Of a stretch of 64,000 nt of DNA, positions 48,029 through 59,891 are shown piece by piece. Below the pieces are notes generated by a model. The model was given only the letters and a program-made list of their open reading frames with translations, was not told the origin of the DNA and ran no database searches. The position numbers and the translations under genes are program-made. The first letter of the stretch is position 1. Every line of letters begins with the position of its first letter. The DNA is from Paracoccidioides lutzii Pb01 (Eukaryota > Ascomycota > Eurotiomycetes > Onygenales > Ajellomycetaceae), in NCBI RefSeq assembly GCF_000150705.2, contig NW_015440972.1, positions 176,801-240,800 on the forward strand. The letters are read 5' to 3'.

Positions 48029-51000
48029 TCACCCCTCAGTCGTGTCCATGTGGTCTGCAACAGCAGAGGCGACCGCTGCCGACTTTGCAGCCTTTCTCTC
48101 AGCTTTGAAAGCTTCGATCTTGGCTTTCAATTCCGTGTCTACAATTCCAAGAAAGAAAAAGTCAGTAACTTAGGAAAATGCTAAAATGGCGATTGTAGCA
48201 GAGAGTTTTGTAATTATTTACCGGGAATAACATCTTCGATCTTCAAAGGGGCGCGATTGAATGGATCGTTCGGATCGCTGAGGAGATGGGATCGAATTGT
48301 TGAACGGTCGATCGAGACTCGAGAGTTTGGAAGAATGACCGGATCTTCCATGAGAGTGTAAATCAATGGATCTGTTGTGAAGAAGAGATGGCGCGCATTA
48401 GCCAGATGTTTGCACACAACGTAGGAACAACATGGCGATTTGACAAACCTAGGAACTCATCCGGAATCTCTCCAAGATCTTCTTCGGCCTGCTCATCAGC
48501 CTCCTTAGCAGCCTTAAACTTAACCTGAAGCCGTTCCCACTTTGCAAGGTCCTCCTGTGGTTTAAGAGCCCATTTACGAAGAATTTCAGCCGCCTTTTCA
48601 AAATTTGATGGCTTGTATGATCGGCCATCCCGGGCAACAGCTATAATAAAGTTCTCCTTGTCCATGAGATTTAGATATACATCGATAATCTCGCTTAAAA
48701 GCGCCCGCGGATTGAAGCCGTACTCTGCCAAATTATCAACTCGAAGATTGGCGCTCTTGGGGCCAACCATAGCATCTAAGTTGTAATCTAACATGTCAGC
48801 CAGTCGTTGAACGATCTCTGGCATAGTAAATGATTCCGCCAAGGCGTCTGTGAACAGCTTAAGCATAGCGACTGTTTCGTTAGTCAGCTGCATGTACGAT
48901 TTAGCTCGGCCTTGTGCGGCAGTCAGTTGCTCTTCCTTTTGCTGGCGAGCAGATTGCTCCATGTTCGAAGCTTCACGGGAGAGCTCTAGCTGCAAATCAT
49001 GGATCGTCAGGAATGCCGTAAAGGATTCATCAAGAACGAATGTAACATCGTTTAGAAGGAGATTAACAAAACGAACGAAGAAGTCAAGGTTCTTTTTTGC
49101 TTCGTTATGAAGATGTTCGCGGTAGATGGGGTTTGACCAGATACATTGGATAATCTGGAAGATCTCGTATCGGATATTAAACTTATCGAAGAACTGCGTG
49201 TGCGTCCCCGTAAACTCGGCTTCTATGTAGAATTTCAGCAACGCGTGAAGGAGGTGCTCAGTGGCGAATGGTAAAGAGTGCAGGATATCAACCAGTACGC
49301 CTCTAGACCCATTGCGCCGACGCCAGGTTCCTCGGTAGAGAATTGTAATTAATCCAGCTTTGAGATACGGGTTTTTGATATATTCCGAACTTTGCAGGAA
49401 GGTAATACAGAGCATAACCAACTCATCTCCTTGGGTGGATGTTACCACATGAGGCATATTCCACATTATAAATTTGAAATTGCTGACAACATCATCCACA
49501 AAGTATTCTGGAAGGCATTTAAAATTATCGGGTTGGGTCATAGGGAGGGGTAATTTCAGAGGCTCGGTTGGGAAATTACGTCCTGACACAATTCGCAAGA
49601 GCCAGACAATAACATATCGCATAAATTGCATAGACCGGGCTTGCCACAAATCATCTAGCAAGATGCCTTGTAGAGTGTATTTGAACGAAAGACCAAGATC
49701 AAATCGATCCTTATACTTCTTCAATGCATCTTCAAACATCCTGAGCTGGGTCGGATTGGAACGCCACTTATTTCTCTCGAGTTCAAATTTATCGATTTGG
49801 GTTTCCATGTGGCGAAGATCCTTCTCTAGCTGCTCTAGCTTGGTCGTTAATGACTCACTTCCGTAGTGATGTGCAGCAACAGTCAGGAAGAATATTTCGG
49901 TAATAAAATTTGATGTCCCTTCCTTGACTTGGTCGTAAAATGCATCTGAAGCATGTTGGTCGGCGTTAATCTTAGTTTCGTCTCTCATATGAACTCTAGG
50001 ATTCCGTTTCAAATAGTTGATATCAATTCGATCAATCTAACAAAGTCAGCAAAAGTTGTATGCTATCTGAACAGGAAGGGAAAGAAAAGTAATATGTACT
50101 TTCGTGAATGCAGCATCCATGAACGGTTCACAGAGTTGGTCAAGACATGTAGTGATATTAAACATGAAACCATCCGAAGAAACGGTCTTCGGATCAACTT
50201 GAAGTGCCCTTCTCTTGTGGTTGAGGTTAACGGATGCAGCGAACCAGTCAAGGACATGTTCACGAGCGGGCTTTGATGCTCGGATAAAATGGTTGACGAT
50301 ATCCAATAGGTCTGAATTAAGCAATTGTTGCATCATGCGTACAGCCCTTTGTGAGTTGAGGATGAACCCTTGGTCCCGAGTTTTAGGGCTCGAAAAATAG
50401 TTCATTGGTACGTCACGATGCAAAGGAGATAAACGGAACCAAGGTCCCAAAAGCGTTGCAGTTTCGAGCCTTTCAGCATCTACGGGAGCATTAAATAGCT
50501 TTGACTCAGTGATAGCGATGGCCAAGGGAGGAAACCGAACCAGGTTTCGCAGTGCCTGTCATAATACTGAGCATAGGATTGGTCTTCAGAGGATTTTCTT
50601 TAACATACCATCACATAGGGCTTGTAATCAAGATCCAGAGTCAGATTAGCAAGTTCACCACTCATCTCTTCGACAGCGCCAACAAAGGCGGGAAGCACAG
50701 TTTCATCCTCAGTAGATCTTTTAATCGCTTCTGTGATAAAGTCATGACATATGCCTAGATCATCTTCGGGATCTTGAAGGAGATGGGTCTTTAGGAGTGA
50801 AGTGGGGGCACTATCAAGTCTAAAAGCCATATTAGATATCTTAAAGAAATGAATATAAATAACACATACCCGAACATTTCCGGCATAGTCGCTGCAAAAA
50901 TGCAGTAGCTCATGCATAGCCGCCTGGCTTCCGAAACTATAGAATACTTGCGATCCTCTGGGCTCGACTTCCGGAATCCTTTATAGAGCCTTGTTACCCG

Positions 51001-51701
51001 CTTCCAACACGGGAGCAAGTATTCCATGGGATTTCCATTGTCTGTCGTAGATGCAGCTTCTAATATAGCCTGGTCCAAAATGTCAACTCTCATCCGAAGA
51101 AGTTCCCCCTGCTCCTGCAGCTCCTGCTTTACTCCAGGGAGGTAAGAAAGCTTCTGCCCATGGACATCCATTCGTCGGCTTTCATCCAGCGTGACCCGAA
51201 ACACAGCCCTTAAGGTTTTATCCTCAAAATCCTCAACCGACTCACTGGATCGCGATGGAGGCCGGGACGTGCTGGATATATTGGGCAACTCCACCTTGTT
51301 CTGGGATTGGGACAGCCCTATTCTAATCCGGGGAGACCCTTCGTTTGACTGGCACATATCCGGCTGAGATGGTAAAGGGAGTGGCAACGACAACGGTGTC
51401 GATCCGCCCGAGACATTGATATGGGTCCCTTGAGGTATAGGCTGTTCCCCGGTGGGAGATGATGATATTGCTGTCTGAGGGTGTGATTCCAAATCGTTGT
51501 CGCTTGACTGAGAGCAGGACTCTGGCCGCGAGCTGGATTGAGAGGGACCTGAAGCTTGAGATCCAAGCTTGGCCAGCCGTTTATTGCGGATCTAAGAGTT
51601 GCAGTGGTCAGTGATAGGCATCAAAAGGAAGCAGTATATTGGATATCATAGAGCCTGTATGATATGTCCAGTACCTTGTCCGCATCGAGGGGTTCTGCCA
51701 T
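48029..51701 (-). CDS. UFD2: Ubiquitin conjugation factor E4 (U-box ligase)
   Basis: Seven exons: complement(join(48029..48138, 48222..48371, 48449..50036, 50100..50555, 50609..50819, 50870..51591, 51675..51701)), 1087 aa, a multiple of three and the usual family length. Ufd2 lengthens ubiquitin chains on substrates bound to Cdc48 and hands them to the proteasome. The first exon encodes only MAEPLDADK. A Ser-rich disordered region follows, then the long helical Ufd2 core (WFRLSPLHRDVPMNYF, HVLDWFAASVNLNHKR, YLKRNPRVHMRDETKINAD, YLKAGLITILYRG, LADMLDYNLDAMVGPKSANL). The U-box starts at the sixth exon: FLDPLIYTLMEDPVILPNSR, then STIRSHLLSDPNDPFNR and IEDVIPG. The last exon is a Lys/Ala helix (AFKAERKAAKSAAVASA). 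One donor (exon 4, GTACAT) is unusual but keeps the frame. Confidence 0.95.
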
Positions 51702-52447
51702 GTTTCAAGAGCTCCGGGTTCACAGTTCAAGTTGTCCAACAGACCTGGCTGATGTCGAAGATTCTACGAACACACTGGAAGCTGAAATAAACAGGAGAAA
51801 GGAGTGTGTGTCATCAGTGTTGCAATCATATTGTCGCTGTTGCGAGCAAGTGGTTGCTGGGATCCTATGACAGCTGCCAAGGCCCCCAAGACGAGTTTAT
51901 CCGGGAAGGCTGCAACACGCACCTCGGAGCAACAGGTTACTCCGGCTGCCGGAAACGCCAAGACCCAGCTGGCTTTGCGGGCGTTTCTAGAAGGGGATCG
52001 GTAGGACCAAACTATGTGTAAGGGGAATACAGCGGAGACGATTGATTGGATGCATAACAACAACCAGGAGACTACTCTTTGAAAGGTCTTGCAATCCAAT
52101 GTAGAACGAATCAAACCATGTACAATATACGGTTCAATCGTTTTAATTACAAAGCTTTTGAAGCATAGATTGAAAAATAAATAAATAAATAAATAAAATG
52201 AAAAAATTAAATTAAAATAAAATTGAAAAAAATGAATAATGAAAATGCAATGACAATGAAAAATGAAACAAAGAAATGATTGAAATGAGAACAAACAATA
52301 AGGCTAATATCCCTGGGTAATGCTTCTGGCAGAACGCCCAAACTCAATCATATACAAAAACAAAATATTATTCTCTAATCATACCGTCAGCATCAACCGG
52401 AGAACGCAAGTGGAGAAAAAAGTGCAAAAATTATCGGAAAGACACAT
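51702..52447. other. Intergenic, UFD2 promoter and HLJ1 3' end
   Basis: The right half contains a run of AAAT units (about 52175-52200). Overlapping short ORFs at 51804-52020 share a stretch on both strands; none has a motif. Confidence 0.5.
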
Positions 52448-53752
52448 TCAGAGTTTTAAAGAATTTAACTTTTTGCAACTCCGAAGCTCCAACGATCGTG
52501 CCTCCTTCAGCTTCTCGACGTCTGGGAAAAACCACCCTTGAGCATCCTGTATCATCTGCTCCCGTGCTTGGACTTCGCGTTCGCAATCATGTCGTAGTTT
52601 CGATACATAGTCAATCTCGACCTTTTGGTCAAGCTGGTGGAATTTGCGCGCACTGAAATCTTCTACTTCTGCCGGGTTTATGAAATAGTCGAGTTTGAGC
52701 TTTGGGGTGGTTCGTTGCATCGTATGTGGGGGGGAGGCACTGCCAAATCGAAGGGAAGGTCCAGAAGAGGTTGAGCCGGAGAAGAAAGAAGTAAGGAGTG
52801 GGAGGAAGAATATGAGGAGGAGCGGGATAAACTGGGCGAATGACGCCATGCCCCCAGGTTGGGTATCGACACCTGATTGCTGATCTGCCTCACGGGGTCG
52901 TCTCCGGGGTCGTGTGCCGCCAAATTGATGAACACGGATGTTGGGACCTCCTCCCATATTAAAGACAAACTGCGGCCCACTGTCAAACAACCCCCCACCT
53001 ATTATATTTATCAGTAAACCAGCACCAGAAAAGAAGTCGGTTGATATAACGGGGTTTACTACCAAAAGGTCCAAAGCCTCCTCCACCAAAGAACCTATTG
53101 AAAAGTTCCTCTGGCGATATCTCTTCATTATACATTGGTCCTCTACCCCCTCCTGGTTGGAATCCACCGAATCCGCTAAATGACGACGCCGACGTAGATC
53201 CTGGAGAAAATCGATTGTCCGGATCTCCACCAAACTTGTCATATTTGGATTTTTTGTCTGAATCCGATAGTATCTGAAACGCTCGGGATATCACTAATAT
53301 AACCAAAAAGCATTAGTTATACTAACCCACTGATCAAGGCATCCCACGCCTTTAAGCTGAAGATCATGCCCCTCAAATATCAATCACCAAACCAACACAA
53401 TTCCCTAGGATCAGGAATCAAATCCTTTATAGCTGAAAATAATCAAAGAGGATACAAGCATGGAAAAGGTGATCATACTCTTAAAAGCCTCATCTGCCCC
53501 CTCAAACCCATTCTTATCGGGATGCGTTAATAAGCTGAGCTTCCGATAAGCCTTCTTAATCTCTCCATCGGACGCCGTCTTCTCTACAGCTAGAATCTCG
53601 TAGAAAGCAGTCGGTGAACAGTTCCGTACCCGTATCACTGCTGCTCTCTGTTCTGGAGTGTATTTCCGGTCCTGGTTCCCTTGGTTATGCTCTCTGGATT
53701 TGGCAGAGCCGTTGGAAGTTGCATCCGCACCGGAAGCTGTCGCGGAGGGCAT
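52448..53752 (-). CDS. HLJ1: ER-membrane DnaJ protein, Hlj1/DNAJB12 type
   Basis: Three exons: complement(join(52448..52998, 53063..53293, 53479..53752)), 351 aa. It is a tail-region membrane J-protein on the ER surface that recruits Hsp70 for degradation of misfolded membrane proteins. The J domain has FYEILAVEKTASDGEIKKAY, the HPD motif in LTHPDKN, and after splicing AFKMISRAFQILSDSDKKSK. A Gly/Phe-rich stretch (SFSGFGGFQPGGGRG) and EISPEELFNRFFGGG follow. A single membrane segment is FAQFIPLLLIFFLPLLTSFF. The C-terminal DUF1977 domain contains LKLDYFINPAEVEDFSARKF and ends near RSLELRSCKK. This order (J, G/F, TM, DUF1977) is specific to the Hlj1 group. The Ufd2 gene next to it acts in the same ERAD process; adjacency may be coincidental. 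Confidence 0.93.
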
Positions 53753-54744
53753 CTCTTCTTTTCTGAAAAGGTGCTCTAGATTTGGGATGTTCAGAATATG
53801 TGGCTAGAGTTGGGTCGATTCGCGGGGGAAGTGGAGGTTGAGATAGTTAGGAGCCCTGGAGCGAGAGGAGGTGAGATGGTGAGCTTGCGATGTATTTCGG
53901 ACACAACGAGTGGCAGAGGCAGTTGGTACCCTCCCCTATATAACGAGGGAAGACTCTAGGGTTTCTATTTTGCAGTCCTGGAAGAGGTGCAATCGAAATA
54001 TCAGAACAACACACCTAAGTTGGGCGAGTTTGAAGATAAAAAAGGTTTGCGCATGGGGTTGTTTTGGGACCATGGTGGCTTGAGATCACGTGGTTATGCT
54101 GACAGCAGGGAACCCGGGTTAGATCTGGAGCAATGTCGCCAGATCCCTTTATAGAAACGGAGACTTAATTAACTAATCGGTACGGAGATCTCAATGTTTC
54201 ACAAAGAAAAATGTCATGGATAACGTGGGATTAATTTTTGACGAGATCTGATTTGAATATTTTTGGCCACGATTCTTTACTTAAAGTCGGCAAAAAAAAC
54301 CTCTACATTCGTCTTATATAAAGAAAAGTGGAAAGCAGGAATCACTTTGAAATTCTAGAAACGAAATACTCAAGTGCAGCTAAATTTTTTGTCATAATTT
54401 TAGAGTCTATAGCTACTGAGATACGCGATATGGAACAGGCTGTGGGGAGGAAAAGGGAGAGGATTTTTAAACGCGGCTCGGTGGAGACCGGCGGTTATTA
54501 AGCGCGGAGCTATCGTTAAATTTAAGGTTGAGACCTTCCAAGTAATTAGCGAGTTTTAACATATTTGCTTCTGGTGTTTATGAGACCCCATTTGTTCGTC
54601 CCGCCTCCAGTATAATTGCGGCTACGTAAATGGGGGTTCTCTTACTGTACACATGTATTTAAGAAACATAATTATAGCCTCCGAAGCACAAATCAGAAAT
54701 TACGAATTCCATCATCGGGACAGCTACAGGTGGTGCATGTCAAT
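53753..54744. promoter_or_regulatory. Divergent promoter region of HLJ1 and the AIM19-like gene
   Basis: 992 bp without a gene. TTCTAGAA at 54352-54359 fits two inverted heat-shock-element units. CATCACGTGG-like and GATCACGTGGTT words occur near 54085. Control of HLJ1 by stress is inferred only. Confidence 0.45.
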
Positions 54745-55225
54745 ATGACGACATCGGAAAATATCAACCTACCACCTTCACCCCCACAGAAAAAATCGCC
54801 AATGCAATATGCGCGTGCCTGGGGAGGTAAGTAAATAGACCTCAATATCGTTAACACTCACCAGAACTAAATATTATTTTCCAGAAAATCCGTTCCCACC
54901 TACGATTCTTGCAACTCTCATCGCCGCTCAACACATGCGACCCTTCCAGCCTCTCCCCATGATCTTTCCCCCCGCCCTCTTATTCACCACATATCTCAAT
55001 CTCCTGGACCATAAGGTCGATGCGGCGGGTGTGAGCGCAGCTTGGTCGGGTCTGTACTTGCTGCTTGCCGCGAAAAGAAAACAGCAGTTTATGCAGAAGT
55101 GGGGAGCTAGAGGAATTGTTAGGGGGGCAGCTATGGGGTTGGGATTTGCAAATATGGTGAGTGGCGGGTTGGTTTATATACTTGGGAAGAGAAAGGGGGA
55201 GGATGGGGAGGGACTAAGTGTTTGA
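54745..55225 (+). CDS. AIM19: Aim19-like mitochondrial membrane protein
   Basis: The model is join(54745..54826, 54885..55225), 140 aa. The splice restores WGENPFPPTILATLIAAQ. It keeps the family blocks HMRPFQPLPMIFPPALLF, TYLNLLDHKVDAAGVSAAWSG, YLLLAAKRKQ and WGARGIVRGAAMGLGFANMV, followed by a short basic tail. Three or four hydrophobic stretches point to an integral membrane protein. Yeast Aim19 is mitochondrial, and its loss changes mitochondrial inheritance or respiration; the molecular role is unknown. The name rests on remembered family motifs. Confidence 0.72.
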
Positions 55226-55683
55226 AAGGTGGCGGGGATTTTAATATTATTATCTCATTTTGAAATGTTTTGTGATTTATCCCTCTTGTATCTCTTTTGT
55301 ACTATATTGTCTACGGCATGGAAGGTGGTGTTTTTTGATATGTATATGCATAAGTAAGCATGCTTCCTTTCTCTGGGATGGGTTTTAAATGCAATGGTAT
55401 ATGTATATACGCGATTGTTTCTTTTAGAATTTGAAGTCCAGATATTCCATTGAGCTCTTGAGCTTTGTTCATTTGACTGATTTGTGATCTCATATCTCTG
55501 GTCATGAGGACATGATTGATCTCAGATTCCTCCTACTCTTCTCAAGCATGTAAGACATTTGCAAATCTCAAAATTATAGAACGAACACCTGCCAACAACC
55601 AATTGAAATGAAAGCCTACATTAGGCACCTCTATAAGTGAATATGCCTGAATTGTAGAATCACCCATGAAATCACTCTTGCAC
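55226..55683. other. Convergent intergenic region
   Basis: 458 bp between the ends of the AIM19-like and POF1-like genes; nothing else seen. Confidence 0.55.
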
Positions 55684-56682
55684 TCATGAGCCCTCATACA
55701 ACTTCTGGGACAGCACCCACTCACAGACATTTGGAGTGACCAATTTTTTCAATGCATTGACATCTTTATTGATCGCAGCATTTCTGGCTTTAGTTGAACT
55801 CACAGCCTTCTCTCCCGGCTTCTTCCCTTCACTCAGCTCAATGCGATCAGCCCATTCTCGTTTACCTCCTTCGAGTTCTCTGGCTCCCTGGGCTAGATTG
55901 CGTAGGAACGATTCTTGATACTCTTGTCCGCCCCAATCATCATCCGGTCGAAAGGTCACTCTAAGTCTGTTTTTGCTGAAGAACCGGCTCAGTGGTTGCA
56001 ATGTATATGTTGGGGGGTAGTATTTGGTGTCAAAGATCCTAACGAGTGTGTCATATCCTGTAAGAAGAATCTGCTCAAGAGATTCCGGATACACTTTGGA
56101 CGTGGAAATTGCTTCTGCCTTGTCTATAAAATATGGCAACTTAGTTACTCCGATATCAATATTTGGTGAATTTTTCCTGTTCTTTGACGCATTATCATCA
56201 TTGCTTGTACGGATTCGTAAGATAGAATCCTGAATGTCTTGAGCAAAAAGTTGCATCATAACGAGCCGATCTTCGAACGAGGCGGGCTTGGATGGTTTGT
56301 CGGCATTCTGTGTGGCTAGAAGAAGCAGCAGCCTGATGGATGATGGATCGTCATGCTGAGCAAGGGCCGATTTCACAATATTGAGATGAGCAATGGTGGG
56401 AGGGTTGAAGGACGAGTCCAAAATATAAAGCTTGACTGGTTCTGCAGCCTCCAGGCTGTTTCCGCGCACCGAATCTAAAACCTGGATAGTTCTGAAGGAT
56501 GCAATGAAATCCAGGAGAGAATTTCGATAGATCTGCCGTAGTTCATGCAGATAGTGTATTTCAGGCTTGGATGCCATGGCGTATGCACGTTCACGTGCCG
56601 CATTGATGACGACAGCGAATCGCATGGACAACAACGTCGGTTCTAGTCGACGGAACGTTTTCTTCAGATGGAGTATAGACAC
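55684..56682 (-). CDS. POF1: Nicotinamide-nucleotide adenylyltransferase-like protein (Pof1 type)
   Basis: An intronless 332-codon ORF. It is a nucleotidyltransferase of the NMNAT/CTP_transf fold: LDSSFNPPTIAHLNIV stands for the GxFxPxHxGH ATP-binding motif, and SSTKARNAAIN near the C-terminus for the second motif (ISSTxxR). LLLLATQNADKPSK, FEDRLVMMQLFAQ and LLTGYDTLVRIFDTKYY are typical of the fungal Pof1 group (yeast YCL047C, reported as an NMN adenylyltransferase that affects filamentation and protein quality control). The first His of the HxGH motif is replaced (PTIAH), as in that group. Start choices are ATGs at 56682, 56625 and 56568-56577 (MASKPEIHY); the last is most family-like. Confidence 0.78.
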   Translation of the reverse strand: MSILHLKKTFRRLEPTLLSMRFAVVINAARERAYAMASKPEIHYLHELRQIYRNSLLDFIASFRTIQVLDSVRGNSLEAAEPVKLYILDSSFNPPTIAHLNIVKSALAQHDDPSSIRLLLLLATQNADKPSKPASFEDRLVMMQLFAQDIQDSILRIRTSNDDNASKNRKNSPNIDIGVTKLPYFIDKAEAISTSKVYPESLEQILLTGYDTLVRIFDTKYYPPTYTLQPLSRFFSKNRLRVTFRPDDDWGGQEYQESFLRNLAQGARELEGGKREWADRIELSEGKKPGEKAVSSTKARNAAINKDVNALKKLVTPNVCEWVLSQKLYEGS

Positions 56683-56929
56683 ACCCCTTTTTATAAGGTT
56701 ATCTAGGATCAGGTTGGAGGCTTTGACCCTTCAAAACCATGTCCCTTCACACAGTTATGCCATGTAGTCAAACAAGTTTAGTGACTTGGATTGAAACTGG
56801 TTTGAATCCTAATTCCTTGGCTCGTGACTCTGACCTTGAGATAAACTTCGATCCTGGGTCATTCCATCACACCTGTATTTAGCTATTTTCCACTCAACAC
56901 CCAACAGGCTGGAAATGACCAGGAATTCA

Positions 56930-57760
56930 ATAAATGCTCCTATATCAATACGGTAAACCGTCGCTACATCGAACCTTCATATAACGAAATCCTCCATAGA
57001 ATATACAAACTTCCTTCCTGAATTCATCCTTCATATAAAAATTTGTTCAAACCTCTATACAGCGAAATTCGTTAATTATTCATTAGATTTTCCATATATA
57101 ATTCGTTATCCTGAGTCACAATGCCGCGCAGAACCGTGATTTCAGTCAATCAATAGATAGCTCTACGAGCTCATAAATCGCAGAATCTAACCCTCAGCAA
57201 CAAGGCCTTAAGACATTGGTTTTGGAAGCTATACAATCAAAATATCACCCTATCCTCCTTCTCCAAGATCATTTATTCATGTTATGATCATCTTGATCAG
57301 ACAGTCCACTGTTCTTCAAAGCAGAAGTGCTACCAACCATATGTTATTGCATAATTAGACTCTGATGACGGGAGTGATGAAGGTTGTGTCGGACACTCCC
57401 GTCACGTGAAATGTTTCCACCATATAACTAGTTCGTCAACCAAGCTTGCCATTGTGTCAAGATGAGGATATGAATATAGACCCTTCCACTGATTACGGCT
57501 TCGGAGACTTTGGATTTGGTAAAAAGGCTTCGCTTGTATGAGGAGCAGCAGGATCAGAGAGATCAGAGTCTAATTCAACAGCTCAATTATTTTTATTATG
57601 AGAGAAGGTTAGGAGCACGAAAACTTGAAAATCAGCAGCAGGATAAATAGTCGGGCGTACTTTGAACGCTCAACCTCTATATAGCGATTTCCTATATATA
57701 ACGAATTGAATAGGCTTCCAAGTTTAAATCGTTATAGAAAGGGTTTAATGTATATGGTCA
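56930..57760 (+). mobile_element. Decayed, internally deleted pogo/Tigger-like DNA transposon
   Basis: At 57121 a frame starts MPRRTVISVNQ, then TAG, then IALRAHKSQNLTLSNKAL, which is the N-terminal helix-turn-helix of CENP-B/pogo transposases. The TAG sits where CAG is expected, a C-to-T change. The DDE core is missing. At about 57525-57650 a tail reads LYEEQQDQRDQSLIQQL and ends KLENQQQDK-stop, resembling the transposase C-terminus. Outside these, AACCTTCATATAACGAA (near 56974) and the complement of a TTCGTTATAGAAAGGGTT-like sequence (near 57731-57750) resemble degenerate inverted repeats with further ATAACGA words inside. The exact ends are unsure. Confidence 0.6.
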
Positions 57761-59891
57761 AATTCTAGGATGCAGAAACCATGCCAGAAAAAGCTCCAAC
57801 TGCAGTTTAACGTGGCTACATGGGTGCTATCACCACACTGGGTATCGAGCTTGAAGGATAATTACTGTGCATCAGAGCTAACTCTCAAACATATCAGCCG
57901 TTCAGAATTTAAATCACATCCAAGAAAAGCCGTCCGAGCTTACGCAGATATGCCCCGGTAATTTCATTAGCAACCCCTCCCCCCACCCCCCTATATTTTA
58001 GCGGCCTTGTAACCAAAATATTCGGGAGTATGCATTTTTTTTCAGTGGCAGATAGGAATAAACATAAACGTATATACAATATCCTCAGAATAGCAGAAAG
58101 CTATAATCTTGCATATTCATAACTGCCTTGCAGTGAGCTGGCATCTCCTCACTACGTTCTATAATTGATTCTCTGTTATAACCTTCCAAGCCTGATTAAC
58201 CACTGCTGAACCATGTCTCAGTCGGGTTTCGGATAGCTCAGTCCCTCTAAAATAATAATTGCAGGGTCTTTATTTTGTGGACTGGTCCTGCGGTCCTGTC
58301 CCACTCCTATCCTTCTGAATCCAAGTGAACTCGAAACGCTGGCGCTTTAGATAAACACTTATGAATCTCTCATAAATCCCTTGAAGAAACCATTCTTGGG
58401 GATGTTATTCCATAATGATGAGATGCGACGAGACAATTCAGAAAAATCGCCCATTTTCCCCACTTCAAAACGCTCAGGAGATATCCGTTTTCTAAGTGTT
58501 TGAAAAGCATTCTCGTTCCTCAGCTTCTCTAACTGAATCTCTCCTCGAGAAGATTGCATGCGATGTTGTTCTGGGTCACAATTTTGCAGCAGATTTGATG
58601 GCAACAACCGCCGTATTTAATTGGCTGAGGGAGAGGCTAGTCAGGGGTTGTGCCGCGCCGTTTAAATCTAAAGGAATCATTCCGTCGGTAATTGCACCAA
58701 TAATAATTTCACAAGATGGTTGTTGATACGGTGAAAAGCCATGGAACGGGATCACGTAAGTGTGGTTTCACATTCTATGTTTCATAACCTTTGGATCCTG
58801 GATTCCTGGGAAATTGAGCAGGAGATTGGTCGAGACACAGCCCTTTTGCTGCTGACCTCGAGATACACTTCAGAACTCCCCAATTGTGATCGACTATTTG
58901 GGTACACATGAGCACTGGAAACTCTTGTACTTTCGACTGATTTTTCCGTTATTAAAAGTCGCGGGTGTTAAACTTGCAGCGTGGACAGAAGAGACTTGGA
59001 TCGTTTGGCAAATTGCGGGGCCCTTGAAATCAAAAATAAACAGCTTCGTTTCAACGCTTAACTCGCGGTTGGTTCCGCTAAAACGGGTTTGTAACGCCAA
59101 GTTAGCGCATAACTTTTCGTGTGTCAGATCCCGACTCCATAAGGACCCACGGTCACAACCACAGCCATTCTCTCCCTGTCCATGCATACAGAAGGCTTGA
59201 GTGTAAAAATCTCATCTCCATCACTTGTTTGAGGGAACGAACAAAAATGGCCCCATTGACGCCCGGACAATTTCTTAAGAACTAATTACTTCGTATACCT
59301 CCTTGGGATTAATTTAGGCGCGACGAATGAGCCATTGAACAGGGAAGCTAACTTCAGTATGCCTGCTGAGACGGCTTCTCCACTCCCGAAGCCGGCCGGG
59401 CTGTGAAGACCGGGCGGGCGTATGGTCTTATTTGGCGGGCCTGTGGAGCCTCCACCCAGATCAAGGGTTTGCCAAAGATGGGAAACAATGTTCCTCTGGG
59501 AGAAACGAACTTGTTCTCGGGATCCTTTTTGAATCGCGCATTTCCCCCATGCTTCTCCGATTCCCTTCGTTTTTCTCTCTCTTGACTTTCTCATCCCATC
59601 AGCGTTTTCGCCCTCACACTCTTTTCTTCGTTCATAACTTTCCCGTTTTACATTATTTTAGGCTTTCTTTACTCGACGGGATCGTTCTTTTATACCCCAT
59701 TCAGTCACTCTTTATCAGCTACATACACCAAGCGAATTGATTTCGTTGCTGTAACATCGATTAAATCCCGAAAAAGTACCTCTTCTTCCTTGGTTGATAC
59801 AAGGAACATCAAAGGATAACCCCTGTCTTACAATTGAACCTTTCATTTTCTTTTTATTACAAGTTGCATTGATTGCACATTCGTTTTCAAC
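57761..59891. other. Intergenic, promoter of the secreted repeat protein
   Basis: No gene was recognised in 2.1 kb. The last ~300 bp are pyrimidine-rich with a TTTTATTACAAG leader, usual before fungal ATGs. Confidence 0.5.
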
